A stretch of DNA of 64,000 nt, taken from contig CAWHMT010000004.1 of the NCBI GenBank assembly GCA_963830455.1, positions 310,001-374,000 on the forward strand, given 5' to 3'. A model generated the notes under the pieces. The model was not told where the DNA came from, did not search any database, and saw only the letters and a list, made by a program, of their open reading frames with translations. Position numbers and translations under genes: made by a program. This document shows positions 17,473 through 25,590 of this stretch, piece after piece. Source of the stretch: 20CM-2-65-7 sp963830455. GTDB taxonomy: Bacteria; Gemmatimonadota; Gemmatimonadetes; Gemmatimonadales; GWC2-71-9. Position 1 is the stretch's first letter, and each line of letters begins with the position of its first letter.

Positions 17473-18567
17473 GGGCATGACCAGGGCCATGTAGGACGCC
17501 GGATCATTCCAGCCCACCGGCTCAATGGTGGCCGCGCGCTCCGGGGCCTTGAACGTGAACCGGACCTCGTCCGTCGGCATGTACTTCAGGATCTCGAGCA
17601 GATACATCGCGTTGAAGCCGATTTCGAGCGGCTCGCCTTCGTAGGTCACGGTCAGCTCGTCCTGCGCCTCGCCCAGGTCGGGCGTCTGCACGGAGAACTT
17701 CACGGTGCCACCGGAGAATGCGAGCCGGATGCGGTGCGTCTGGTCGCTCGCGACGACGCTCATGCGCCGCAGGGCCGCCGCCATGGCCGCCTTGTCGACG
17801 GTCGCATGTTTGTCGTTCTCACGCGGGATCACTTGCTCGTAGTTCGGATACGGCCCTTCGATCAGCCGCGAGAACACGAGCGTGCCGCCGGCGCGGAAGC
17901 CGATGTGATTGTCGCTCTTGGCGAGCTCGATCTCCGCATCACCCGGGTAGAGACGACGAATCTGTTCGAGCGCCTTGGGCGGCACGATGAGATCGGCCGT
18001 GGAGCCGCCCGTCGCCGGCACGTCCATCTTGGCGAGCCGGTGCCCGTTGGTCGCGACCATTCGCATCCGATCGGGCCGCAGCTCCCAGAGCACCCCGTTC
18101 AGGATCGGGCGGCTCTCTTCCGTCGACGCCGCAAATGCCACGTGGCCCACGAGCTTATGCACGACACCGGCCGCCGCTTTCCAGGCCTTCTCGAATTTCA
18201 CCGCCGGGAATGACGGGAATTCCTCGCGCGGCAGGCCGAGCAGCTTGAACTTGGAGCGGCCCGACTCGATCGACACACGCGCCTCCCCGGCGGCCGTCAC
18301 CCGGACAGGTCCGGACGGCAGCTCGCGCGCGATGTCCACGAGTTTCTTGGCCGGCAGCGTCACGGCGCCGTCCGCGTCCACCTCGGCGGGGACCGTCGTG
18401 CTCACGGCGATGTCGAGATCCGTCCCCGAGAGGCGCAGGCCACCAGCCTGCTTCGAGGCCTCGACCAGGACGTTCGCCAAGACCGGTAACGTCGTCTTCG
18501 CGGGGATGGCTGCCGCCACCGCCGCGAGGCCTTCCTGCAGCTGTTCCCGTAGGATCGTGAACTTCAT
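17455..18567 (-). CDS. dnaN: DNA polymerase III beta subunit (sliding clamp)
   Basis: Forms the ring that holds the replicase on DNA. The 370-residue length is usual for the family. It starts MKFTILREQLQEGLAAVAAA and ends with the family's PLRL motif (LVMPLRLVD). Three similar domains of about 120 residues are seen; inner landmarks are LPVLANVLVEA, LDIAVSTTVPAEV and FSRLIEGPYPNYEQVIPREN. It lies downstream of dnaA in the same direction, with a 238-base gap that probably contains the replication origin. Confidence 0.97.
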   Translation of the reverse strand: MKFTILREQLQEGLAAVAAAIPAKTTLPVLANVLVEASKQAGGLRLSGTDLDIAVSTTVPAEVDADGAVTLPAKKLVDIARELPSGPVRVTAAGEARVSIESGRSKFKLLGLPREEFPSFPAVKFEKAWKAAAGVVHKLVGHVAFAASTEESRPILNGVLWELRPDRMRMVATNGHRLAKMDVPATGGSTADLIVPPKALEQIRRLYPGDAEIELAKSDNHIGFRAGGTLVFSRLIEGPYPNYEQVIPRENDKHATVDKAAMAAALRRMSVVASDQTHRIRLAFSGGTVKFSVQTPDLGEAQDELTVTYEGEPLEIGFNAMYLLEILKYMPTDEVRFTFKAPERAATIEPVGWNDPASYMALVMPLRLVD

Positions 18568-18805
18568 GCCTGCCGTGCCGTCTCCAATGAGGAAAGTCTT
18601 ATTACTACTTCTCTATATAGAACTACTAGTAGTAGTAGTAGACAACGGGGATATGTGGGCCGTCTCGCTAAAGCGCAACCAGTGCACCACCTGTCGTACG
18701 TCACATGATGTTGGGGCACTGTTGGGACTGTTGGTGGATTGCGGAAATCCGCGACGCTTTCCCCACAACCCACATCCCACGCCACTTTCCCACGCCGTCC
18801 GTTGT
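18568..18805. other. Probable replication origin (oriC) between dnaA and dnaN
   Basis: This 238-base gap contains a strikingly AT-rich patch (18598-18643) in otherwise GC-rich DNA, ending in five perfect TAG triplets (18627-18641). Repeated TAG/TAA triplets match the DnaA-trio element at which DnaA opens the helix in other bacteria. A GC-rich stretch with TGTGGG follows directly, and DnaA-box-like words are clustered at 18757-18795 (TTTCCCCACA, CCCACATCCC, TTTCCCACG). A direct repeat ACTGTTGG is at 18718-18735. None of the boxes matches TTATCCACA exactly, so this is a strong inference rather than a match. Confidence 0.68.
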
Positions 18806-20197
18806 TTACAATGCGGACAATTCCTGCCGCGCCATTTCCACCCGCTCTTTGAACGTGCGATCGCGCATCATTTGCCGTTCGACCTTGTCGACACTGTGAA
18901 TTACGGTCGAATGGTCGCGGCCACCGAACGCCTGGCCGATCTCGACGAGCTGCATGCCCAACATGTCGCGCGCCAGATACATCGCGACCTGCCGCGGGAT
19001 CACGAGCGTCTTGGTGCGGGCCTTGGAGCGCAGTCCCTCGGGCGTTACTCCCCAGCGCCGCGCCACGACCTCCTGCACCCGGTCGACGCTCGGCGCCGCG
19101 CCTGAGCCGCCGCCGTAGGACGCGCCTTCTTCGCCCTGGCGGATCTTGTCCGACAACGCCTCGCGGGCCAGCTCGATCGTGACTTCGCGGTTCTTCAGCG
19201 ACGCGAACAGCAACAGCTTGATGATGCAGCCCTCCAGCTCGCGCACGCTCGAGCGGATGTGCTCGGCGATGAAGCGCAGGACGTCGTCGGGAATCGTCAG
19301 CTCGAGATGATCCTGCTCGGCCTTCTTTCGGAGGATCGCGACGCGGTGCTCGAGATCGGGATGTCCGATATCGGCGACCATGCCCCACTCGAACCGCGAA
19401 ATCAGCCGCTCTTCGAGCCCGGGAATCTCCTTGGGCTGACGGTCCGAGGTCAGCACGATCTGCTTATGGGCCTCGAACAGTGCGTTGAAGGTGTGGAAGA
19501 ACTCCTCCTGCGTCATTTCCTTGCCTTCCAGGAAATGCACGTCGTCCACGAGGAGGAGATCGACGTCGTTGCGGTAGCGCCGGCGGAACTCGGACATCGT
19601 CCGCGCGTGAATCGACTCGATCACGTCGTTGATGAACTGTTCGGCGCCGAAATACTGCAGCCGCGTCTCCGGGTGTTTCTGCAGCACCGTGTGCGCGATC
19701 GCTTGCATGAGGTGCGTCTTGCCGAGTCCCGTCGCGCCGTAGATGAAGAGCGGGTTGTACGTCTTCCCCGGCGCTTCGGCGACGGCGTGCGCGGCAGCCG
19801 CGGCGAGCTCGTTCGATTTCCCGATGACGAACGACTGGAAGGTGTAGCGCTCGTTGAGCGGCGTGGTCGCGACCGACGACGCCGTCACCACACTTGCGCT
19901 CTCGCGCGGCGCGACGAAGAAATCCATCTGCGGCCGGCGTTGCCGGTCTTCCTGTACGCGGAACACGACAGTCGTCGGCCTGCCCAGCACGCGCTCGGCC
20001 GCGCGCGCGAGCAGACTCGCGTGTTTCGACTCGTTCCATTCAGCGGCGAATTGATCGGGCGCGCCGAGGATCAGACGGCCGTCGTCCAGTGCGATAGGCT
20101 CAGACGGCTCGAGCCATGTCCGCACCGTCGCCTCGGGAAGTTCACGTCGAGCTTCGTCGAGGAGGCGCTTCCAAGCTTCGTTTACCGATTGCTCCAT
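18806..20197 (-). CDS. dnaA: Chromosomal replication initiator DnaA
   Basis: Binds DnaA boxes and opens oriC. The ATG at 20197 (MEQSVNEAWKRLLDEARREL) is chosen over the open extension because it matches the family's domain I start; the product has 463 residues. The order is: domain I; a short linker; AAA+ domain III with Walker A GATGLGKTH and Walker B LLLVDDVHFL; and domain IV with the DNA-binding helix-turn-helix, ending at GRDHSTVIHSVDKVE, the DnaA signature. A promoter with a DnaA-box-like word in its spacer lies upstream, pointing to self-regulation. Confidence 0.97.
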   Translation of the reverse strand: MEQSVNEAWKRLLDEARRELPEATVRTWLEPSEPIALDDGRLILGAPDQFAAEWNESKHASLLARAAERVLGRPTTVVFRVQEDRQRRPQMDFFVAPRESASVVTASSVATTPLNERYTFQSFVIGKSNELAAAAAHAVAEAPGKTYNPLFIYGATGLGKTHLMQAIAHTVLQKHPETRLQYFGAEQFINDVIESIHARTMSEFRRRYRNDVDLLLVDDVHFLEGKEMTQEEFFHTFNALFEAHKQIVLTSDRQPKEIPGLEERLISRFEWGMVADIGHPDLEHRVAILRKKAEQDHLELTIPDDVLRFIAEHIRSSVRELEGCIIKLLLFASLKNREVTIELAREALSDKIRQGEEGASYGGGSGAAPSVDRVQEVVARRWGVTPEGLRSKARTKTLVIPRQVAMYLARDMLGMQLVEIGQAFGGRDHSTVIHSVDKVERQMMRDRTFKERVEMARQELSAL

Positions 20198-20242
20198 TAC
20201 GATTCTTGAGATTTTGGAAGGGCGTCCAGCAAGGGCGGCCCG

Positions 20243-20271
20243 AAAGTACGGGCCCTCTGTGGAAAAGTCAA
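20243..20271 (-). promoter_or_regulatory. dnaA promoter with internal DnaA box and inverted repeat at -10
   Basis: On the minus strand TTGACT (20271-20266), a 17-base spacer and TACTTT (20248-20243) make a good sigma-70 promoter about 46 bases before the dnaA start. TTTTCCACA (20266-20258), one mismatch from the DnaA box, fills the start of the spacer. The -10 is the loop of a perfect inverted repeat, GGCCCG at 20237-20242 and CGGGCC at 20249-20254. Confidence 0.65.
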
Positions 20272-20326
20272 CCTTGACCATCGCGTGACGAGCCGGGTAA
20301 CTTTCCCGGCCTTACTCGAGGAATTT

Positions 20327-20488
20327 ATGGGTCCGACGTATCGGCCGAGAAATCGGCGACGCATCAATAAGCATGGATTTCGCGCGCGGATGAAAAAGGT
20401 TTGGGGCCGTGCCACATTGTCCCGCCGGCGCAAGAAGGGCCGCAGGCGTCTCGTCGTCAGTATCCCATCCAAACACCGGAGCCGGTAA
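20327..20488 (+). CDS. rpmH: 50S ribosomal protein L34
   Basis: The ATG at 20327 follows GAGGAA. The 53-residue basic protein matches L34: PTYRPRNRRRINKHGFRARM, then KKGRRRLVVS. The family is usually 44-46 residues; this one has a short C-terminal extension (SIPSKHRSR). First gene of the rpmH-rnpA-yidD-yidC-mnmE cluster, divergent from dnaA, as in many bacteria. Confidence 0.95.
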   Translation: MGPTYRPRNRRRINKHGFRARMKKVWGRATLSRRRKKGRRRLVVSIPSKHRSR

Positions 20489-20827
20489 ACGAGCGAGCGG
20501 TACCCGCGCCGCGCCCGCATTACGCGCGGCTCGGAGCTCACGACCTGCTGGGAAGCAGGTCGCCGGCGGCGCACTCAGCATCTCGATCTGGTCTGGCGTC
20601 ACAGTGCCTCGGGTCACGCGCGGCTCGGACTCATCGTGCCACGGCATCAGTCATCGGCCGTGGCCCGCAATCGTCTGCGGCGGCGCTTGCGTGAGATCCT
20701 GCGACGCGACGTGCTGCGCTCCCTCCCGGCCATCGATCTCGTGATTCGCGCGAAGCGCTCGGCATATACCGCCTCGTTTGCAGCCCTGCGCGCCGAATTG
20801 ACCGGCGTGGTGGAGACGCTGACGTGA
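20489..20827 (+). CDS. rnpA: RNase P protein component, non-canonical start
   Basis: Protein partner of rnpB RNA (12885). The reading frame directly after the rpmH stop gives a good RnpA: YPRRARITRGSEL near the N-terminus, ARLGLIVPRH, and the basic signature AVARNRLRRRLREILRRD. But there is no ATG, GTG or TTG before the GTG at 20636, which would remove half of the protein. The ACG at 20489 has GGAG 7 bases upstream and is the best candidate; ATT at 20519 is another. With ACG the product has 112 residues, the family's normal size. A substitution error in the sequence is also possible. It overlaps yidD (GTGA). Confidence 0.82.
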   Translation, partial: TSERYPRRARITRGSELTTCWEAGRRRRTQHLDLVWRHSASGHARLGLIVPRHQSSAVARNRLRRRLREILRRDVLRSLPAIDLVIRAKRSAYTASFAALRAELTGVVETLT

Positions 20828-21051
20828 CGCTGCAACGATTGCCGCGAACGGTCGTAATGGCACTCATTCGCGGGTACCAGCTGACGCTGTCGCACTTGAT
20901 GCTCACGCAGTGTCGCTTCGAACCGTCGTGCTCGCGTTACACATTTGAAGCCGTCGAGCGCTATGGCGCGCTGAAAGGCTCCTGGCTTGGGATCAAGCGG
21001 ATTGCCAAATGTCATCCGTTTCACGTGGGCGGCTATGATCCCGTCCCGTAG
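20824..21051 (+). CDS. yidD: Membrane protein insertion efficiency factor YidD
   Basis: A 75-residue protein with the family's signatures: an amphipathic N-terminal helix, QCRFEPSCSRYTFEAVERYG, then KCHPFHVGGYDPVP at the end. It helps YidC-dependent insertion at the inner membrane. GTG at 20824 overlaps the rnpA stop, the usual gene order and coupling. Confidence 0.96.
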   Translation: MTLQRLPRTVVMALIRGYQLTLSHLMLTQCRFEPSCSRYTFEAVERYGALKGSWLGIKRIAKCHPFHVGGYDPVP

Positions 21052-21060
21052 GGCTCAGTG

Positions 21061-22755
21061 ATGGATCGACAGCGCGTCATCCTCGCCGTGTTCCTGATGC
21101 TGGTCGTCTGGCTCGCGCCGATGCTCATCTGGCCGCCGAAACCAGCGGATCGACGGTTAGGCGGTTCGACGGATAGCGTTGCGGTGCGTGATTCTGCTAC
21201 GCGCCCGGCAGCGCCAACGGCGCCGCCTCTAACCGTCCAACCGTCCAACCGTCTAGCCGATGGCGACACAGGCCGCATCGTCTGGGTCACCTCGCCGCTC
21301 TATCGTTTCGGCTTCAGCACGCGCGGCGGACGCCTCGTCTCTGCTGAACTCTTGCAATACCAATCGTTTGCTGCCGGCGATTCGGCGCAACCGGTGGAGC
21401 TGGTGCCCCCTGGGGGAGCATTCCTGCGCCACCGCCTCGCGTTCCCCGGTGGCGATACCGTGTCACTCGCCGACTGGAGTTTCCAGCCCGCGCCCGACGG
21501 GCCCGGCGTCGTCGTGTCCGCGGGGGGACCCAAGACGCTGCGCTTCGAAGCCGAGCGCGGCGGCTCGCGCGTGACGCTCGAGTATCGCTTCGTGCCGGAC
21601 GAGTATCGCTTCGACGTGCAGGGGGCCGTGACGGGACTCGGCGCGAGCGGCGCGGTGCTCCTCATTGATCTCGCCGACGGCCTGCGCTCGGTCGAGAAAG
21701 ACACGCTTGACAACTATCGGCACTTCTCCGTCGTCACGAAAGCGTCCAAAGCCGAACGCACCGACTTCTCCAAGTTCGATCCGGGCGAGCGCGCGCTGTT
21801 CGACGGGCCGTTCGAGTGGGTGGGTGTCAAATCGAAGTACTTCTTCACCGCGGCGCTCGCCTTCGACGAAGGACAACCCAAGTTCGGCGGCGCGATCGCC
21901 GTGGGTGGGCCGCGCACCGGGAAAGCGGCCTCGCGCGCTCAGGTCACGATTACGATGCCGGTAACGCCGGCGGGCAACTTCCGCTATCAGGTATATGCGG
22001 GCCCGCTCGAGTATCGGCAGTTGAGCCACCTGGGGCACGGGCTCGACGACGCCAATCCCTACGGCGGCATCTTCCGCCCGATCATTCAGCCGGTCTCGGT
22101 GTTCGTCCTGAACATCCTGCTGTGGATGCACGAAAAGATGAACCTGGCGTACGGCTGGGTGCTCATTCTGTTCGGCATCGTCATTCGCGTGATCCTCTGG
22201 CCGCTGAACCAGAAGGCGATGGAGTCGGGGATCCGCATGCAGGCGGTCGCGCCGCTCATCAAGGAGACGCAGGACAAGTACAAGAATGATCCCGAACGGT
22301 TGCAGCGCGAAATGCTGCGCATCTACCGGGAGCACAAGGTGAATCCCTTCGGCGGGTGCCTGCCGATGCTCCTGCCGATGCCGGTGCTGTTCGCGCTGTT
22401 CTTCGTGTTCGCCAACACGATCGCATTCCGCGGCGTGCCGTTCATGTGGCTGCCCGATCTCTCCCGGCCGGATCCCTACTACATCATCCCCATCCTGATG
22501 GGGGTGTCGATGTTCGGGCTGTCCAAGGTGGGCCAGATCGGCGTGCCGCCGAATCCCCAGACCAAGATGATGCTGTATTTCATGCCGATCTTCATGACCG
22601 TGCTGTTCCTGAACTTTGCGTCGGGACTGAACCTGTATTACGCGGCGCAAAACCTGTTCAGCATTCCGCAGCAATACCTCATCGCGAAGCGCCGCTTGCG
22701 CGAAGCGCCCGTGACTGCGGGAGGAGCGCGCGTACCGACGCCGGTCAAAACCTAG
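21061..22755 (+). CDS. yidC: Membrane protein insertase YidC/Oxa1
   Basis: Inserts proteins into the inner membrane with or without SecYEG. The ATG at 21061 has AGGG 7 bases upstream; GTG at 21058 is also possible. The 564-residue length fits the Gram-negative type: first helix (VILAVFLMLVVWLAPMLIW), a large periplasmic beta domain, then the conserved C-terminal helices with ILFGIVIRVILWPLNQKAM, NPFGGCLPMLLPMPVLFALF and a late LFSIPQQYL. An inverted 8-base repeat (21152-21256) codes for the disordered linker after the first helix. The next gene, mnmE, begins directly after its TAG in the same frame. Confidence 0.96.
   Translation: MDRQRVILAVFLMLVVWLAPMLIWPPKPADRRLGGSTDSVAVRDSATRPAAPTAPPLTVQPSNRLADGDTGRIVWVTSPLYRFGFSTRGGRLVSAELLQYQSFAAGDSAQPVELVPPGGAFLRHRLAFPGGDTVSLADWSFQPAPDGPGVVVSAGGPKTLRFEAERGGSRVTLEYRFVPDEYRFDVQGAVTGLGASGAVLLIDLADGLRSVEKDTLDNYRHFSVVTKASKAERTDFSKFDPGERALFDGPFEWVGVKSKYFFTAALAFDEGQPKFGGAIAVGGPRTGKAASRAQVTITMPVTPAGNFRYQVYAGPLEYRQLSHLGHGLDDANPYGGIFRPIIQPVSVFVLNILLWMHEKMNLAYGWVLILFGIVIRVILWPLNQKAMESGIRMQAVAPLIKETQDKYKNDPERLQREMLRIYREHKVNPFGGCLPMLLPMPVLFALFFVFANTIAFRGVPFMWLPDLSRPDPYYIIPILMGVSMFGLSKVGQIGVPPNPQTKMMLYFMPIFMTVLFLNFASGLNLYYAAQNLFSIPQQYLIAKRRLREAPVTAGGARVPTPVKT
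21152..21256. repeat. Inverted pair of 8-base repeat arms inside yidC
   Basis: The left arm (21152-21176) carries GACGGTTAG and GACGGATAG; the right arm (21229-21256) is CTAACCGT, CCAACCGT, CCAACCGT, CTAG. The arms are about 52 bases apart and can pair. Both encode linker residues outside conserved YidC blocks. Confidence 0.82.
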
Positions 22756-24069
22756 CTGCTCTCCGATCCGATCGTTGCGCTCGCGACGCCACCGGGTCGC
22801 AGCGCGCTTGCCCTGATTCGCCTGTCGGGCGCGGGAGCGTTTGACGTCGCCGCCCGCTGTCTCGAGCCCTTCCATCCCGATCCGCCACGCACCGTGTTCC
22901 GCGCGCGGCTGCGGCATCCCGATTCGCGCGAGCCCGTGGATGACTGTCTCGCGGTCTGCTTTCGCGCGCCACACTCCTACACCGGTGATGATCTGGTCGA
23001 GATCTCCACGCATGGCGGGCTGGTCGTCCCCGCCGCGGCGCTCGCGGCGCTGACGGCCGCCGGGGCGCGGCCCGCGGCGCCCGGCGAGTTCACCCGGCGC
23101 GCGGTGCTCAACGGCAAGATGGATCTGCTGCAGGCCGAGGCGACCGCCGATCTCATTGACGCCGGCTCGCCGGCACAGCGGCGCCGCGCCTTGCACCAGC
23201 TCGAGCGCGGTCTGTCGGACCGGCTCGCGGGGCTTCGCAACGAAATCCTCGAGCTCGAGGCGCTGATCGCCTACGACATCGATTTTCCGGAAGAAGATGA
23301 GGGACCCGTGTCACCTGACCGCGTGCGTCGTGCGTGGTGCGTCGTGCGTGATCGGCTGGCCGATCTTCTGAAGACCGCGCCGGAAGGCGAGCGCCTCCGA
23401 GAGGGCGCGCTGCTGGTGATCGCCGGGCGCCCCAACGCCGGCAAATCCTCGCTGTTCAACGCGCTGCTCGGCACCGAGCGCGCGATCGTCACCGAAATCC
23501 CGGGCACCACGCGCGATGCGATCGAAGCGCATGCGGTGATCGAGGGATTTCCGTTTCGGCTCGTGGATACCGCCGGATTGCGGGACAGCGAGGAGCGTGT
23601 CGAACGGCTCGGCATCGAGATCTCCAAACGCTATCTCGAGGCGGCGGACCTCATCCTGTTCTGCCGGGATGCAGTGGGTGAGGAGCTACCCGACGTCGGC
23701 ACAACGCCGGTCGTCGAGATCGTGACGAAGGCGGATCTGCGGGACCGTCCCCCGGGCGCTTCGGTCTCCATCGTCACCGGTGAAGGGCTGGCGGAGCTCC
23801 GGCGCCGTCTCGCCGAGGTGGCCTTCGGTCGTCTGCTCGCGCTCGGCGACGTCGAGCCGGTCGTGACGCGCGCGCGTCACCGCGCGGCGCTGGAGCGGGC
23901 CGTGCTGGAGCTGGACGGTTTCTGGGGCGCCCGTGAGTCCGGGGTGGATGCGGCCGCTGCCGCGACGCACCTGCGGGCGGCGGTGCTCGCGCTCGACGAT
24001 CTGATCGGCGCCGTCACGCCCGAGGATATCCTCGACCGCGTGTTCGCGGCGTTCTGCGTGGGGAAGTGA
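22756..24069 (+). CDS. mnmE: tRNA modification GTPase MnmE, non-canonical start
   Basis: With MnmG it modifies U34 of some tRNAs. The N-terminal folate-binding domain is present (SDPIVALATPPGRSALALIR, EFTRRAVLNGKMDLLQAEA), followed by helical regions enclosing a G domain with GRPNAGKSS, GTTRD, DTAGL and TKAD. The C-terminus FCVGK carries the conserved Cys-x-Gly-Lys. The frame runs from the codon after the yidC stop: CTG at 22756 is the only plausible start for the full domain, giving 437 residues. The first standard start, GTG at 22894, would delete part of the folate domain. A 7-base repeat array (23323-23350) sits in the linker before the G domain. Confidence 0.9.
   Translation: MLSDPIVALATPPGRSALALIRLSGAGAFDVAARCLEPFHPDPPRTVFRARLRHPDSREPVDDCLAVCFRAPHSYTGDDLVEISTHGGLVVPAAALAALTAAGARPAAPGEFTRRAVLNGKMDLLQAEATADLIDAGSPAQRRRALHQLERGLSDRLAGLRNEILELEALIAYDIDFPEEDEGPVSPDRVRRAWCVVRDRLADLLKTAPEGERLREGALLVIAGRPNAGKSSLFNALLGTERAIVTEIPGTTRDAIEAHAVIEGFPFRLVDTAGLRDSEERVERLGIEISKRYLEAADLILFCRDAVGEELPDVGTTPVVEIVTKADLRDRPPGASVSIVTGEGLAELRRRLAEVAFGRLLALGDVEPVVTRARHRAALERAVLELDGFWGARESGVDAAAAATHLRAAVLALDDLIGAVTPEDILDRVFAAFCVGK
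23323..23350 (+). repeat. Four 7-base units GTGCGTC/GTGCGTG inside mnmE
   Basis: GTGCGTC, GTGCGTG, GTGCGTC, GTGCGTG without gaps, encoding VRRAWCVVR. The same heptamer family is seen at 42924-42951 and 45262-45296. Confidence 0.8.
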
Positions 24070-24099
24070 GTCCGGGGGAAGCCATCTCCCCCCGGACTC
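24068..24099. terminator. Hairpin between convergent mnmE and PhoX-like genes
   Basis: GAGTCCGGGGG (24068-24078) and CCCCCGGACTC (24089-24099) form a perfect 11-bp stem with a 10-base loop, starting inside the mnmE stop. No T run on either side; it probably acts for both strands. Confidence 0.6.
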
Positions 24100-24108
24100 C
24101 GCAGCACT

Positions 24109-25464
24109 CTACCGGGCGCTGGGGCTGAAATCGATCTGCGAAATGCGCTGAATCGCGAAGGCGCCGTCGCGCCCGTCGGCTCCGCGATGCTGCACATGGA
24201 CGAACAGGCTGCGGCCGGACCTGCTGAAGTAGATGCCCGTCGGCTCCGCCTGGCAGTCCGTGATGGAGAGGAAGCGCTCGGCGGGCAGGCCGCGCCGCGG
24301 ATTACCGCGGTCGAAGCGCGTGACCCAGACGTCGTCGCCCAGCGTCTTGCTGGGGGCGCTGCCACCCGGATCCTCGGTGATGAAGAGGTTGCCGTCCTTG
24401 TCGAGCGCCAGGTTGTCGGGCAGGTCGAAGTCCGCCGGCGCGTTGACGCCGTCCCGGACGTAATCACTCACGAATACCTGACCCCGGCGCGAACCGACAC
24501 CCGCGTTCAACTGGATCGCCAGGACCCGGTCTTCACCGGTGACCGCGACGAACAGGAACTGCCCCGAGCCCGCCTCGTTGCCCGTGCTCCAGCGCGTCTC
24601 CACGTCCTCGGGCCGGGCGTACGCGGTCGCGCCGACGGCCTCGGCTGCCACGTCAGCGTTGATTTGTACTTGCGCGCGGTCCAGGGCCGCCCATTCCGCC
24701 CAGCCCGTACGGTCACCCTCGTCCTGGATCAGGCGGAGAGCGTACAACTGGCCGGACGAGAGGTCGCCTTTGTGGTCCGGCACAAACTTGTAAATGAACC
24801 CGGGCGCCCGCTCGGAAATGCCGTACAGGTTGCCGCGCCCATCAAACCGGGCGCCCTCGTGGGACTTCACGCCCACGGCTGGACGCGCGTGCGAGACACC
24901 GGTGGCTGGATCGATCTCATAGAGCAACCCCGCCGTCGCGTTCGGAAAGTCGGGGTCGGGCACGTTATTCGCGGAGGGATTGAGTTCCTCTCCTGCCAGG
25001 ATCGTCCCCCACGGCGTCCACGTGATGCCGTCGAATCGCTCCCAATCGGCCCGGCGCGCCACTATGCTGGTTAGGCCGGTTTCCAGGTCGGTGACGCTCA
25101 CGCCGGCGTTCGGCGCCACCTCGTGGGTGTGGTACAGATAGCGCCCGGCGTCCCGGCCCGTCTCGTTCACCGTACTCATGTCGGGCAAGTCCGGGAACGA
25201 CGGCTCGGAAGCAACGAGCGTCGCGACGAAACCACTCGGCAACACGAACTGTTCCAGGCCACCGCCCACCGAGCACGTCGCCGAGGAAGGCAGCGGTGTG
25301 AAGTCGTGCGAAATATCGAACAGTTTGGCATTGCGCTCAAAAGCGAGGCCACCCGGCGGTTCCGTTCCGGTGTCGGCGGGATGCACCGGATCGCCGCACG
25401 ACACAGCGGCGGCGACGAACACTGCAGATCCTAACCCCAACACGCTACCTACCAATGACGCCAC
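24109..25464 (-). CDS. PhoX-like (DUF839) exported lipoprotein
   Basis: GTG at 25464 is chosen because GGGAGG lies 9 bases upstream and the resulting start (VGSVLGLGSAVFVAAAVSCG) is a lipoprotein signal with Cys about residue 22. The 451-residue protein resembles the PhoX/DUF839 group: RYLYHTHEVAPNAGVSV, WERFDGITWTPWGTILAGEE, EGARFDGRGNLYG, NLALDKDGNLFITEDPGG, with repeated beta-propeller blades. Characterised PhoX enzymes are calcium/iron alkaline phosphatases. Whether all metal ligands are kept cannot be judged here, so phosphatase activity is inference. Probably a single-gene unit; no gene in 25465-25590. Confidence 0.82.
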   Translation of the reverse strand: MASLVGSVLGLGSAVFVAAAVSCGDPVHPADTGTEPPGGLAFERNAKLFDISHDFTPLPSSATCSVGGGLEQFVLPSGFVATLVASEPSFPDLPDMSTVNETGRDAGRYLYHTHEVAPNAGVSVTDLETGLTSIVARRADWERFDGITWTPWGTILAGEELNPSANNVPDPDFPNATAGLLYEIDPATGVSHARPAVGVKSHEGARFDGRGNLYGISERAPGFIYKFVPDHKGDLSSGQLYALRLIQDEGDRTGWAEWAALDRAQVQINADVAAEAVGATAYARPEDVETRWSTGNEAGSGQFLFVAVTGEDRVLAIQLNAGVGSRRGQVFVSDYVRDGVNAPADFDLPDNLALDKDGNLFITEDPGGSAPSKTLGDDVWVTRFDRGNPRRGLPAERFLSITDCQAEPTGIYFSRSGRSLFVHVQHRGADGRDGAFAIQRISQIDFSPSAR

Positions 25465-25590
25465 GCATGTACACCTCCCGGACAAAGCGTTTGGAAATGC
25501 GGCTGCCGGGAGTACGTTGGTGGGGAAAGGCGTACGGGCGATGGCAATCGTGTAACGTGTTCGCAACGACATCATCAAGACTTGGCGCGG

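Noticed and set aside
21463..23196. 577-codon minus-strand frame across yidC and mnmE
   Set aside because: Antisense to two well-conserved genes; composition typical of antisense frames.
22756..24069. A genuine YidC-MnmE fusion protein
   Set aside because: Both proteins have complete normal ends and the TAG is unambiguous; readthrough is kept only as one option.
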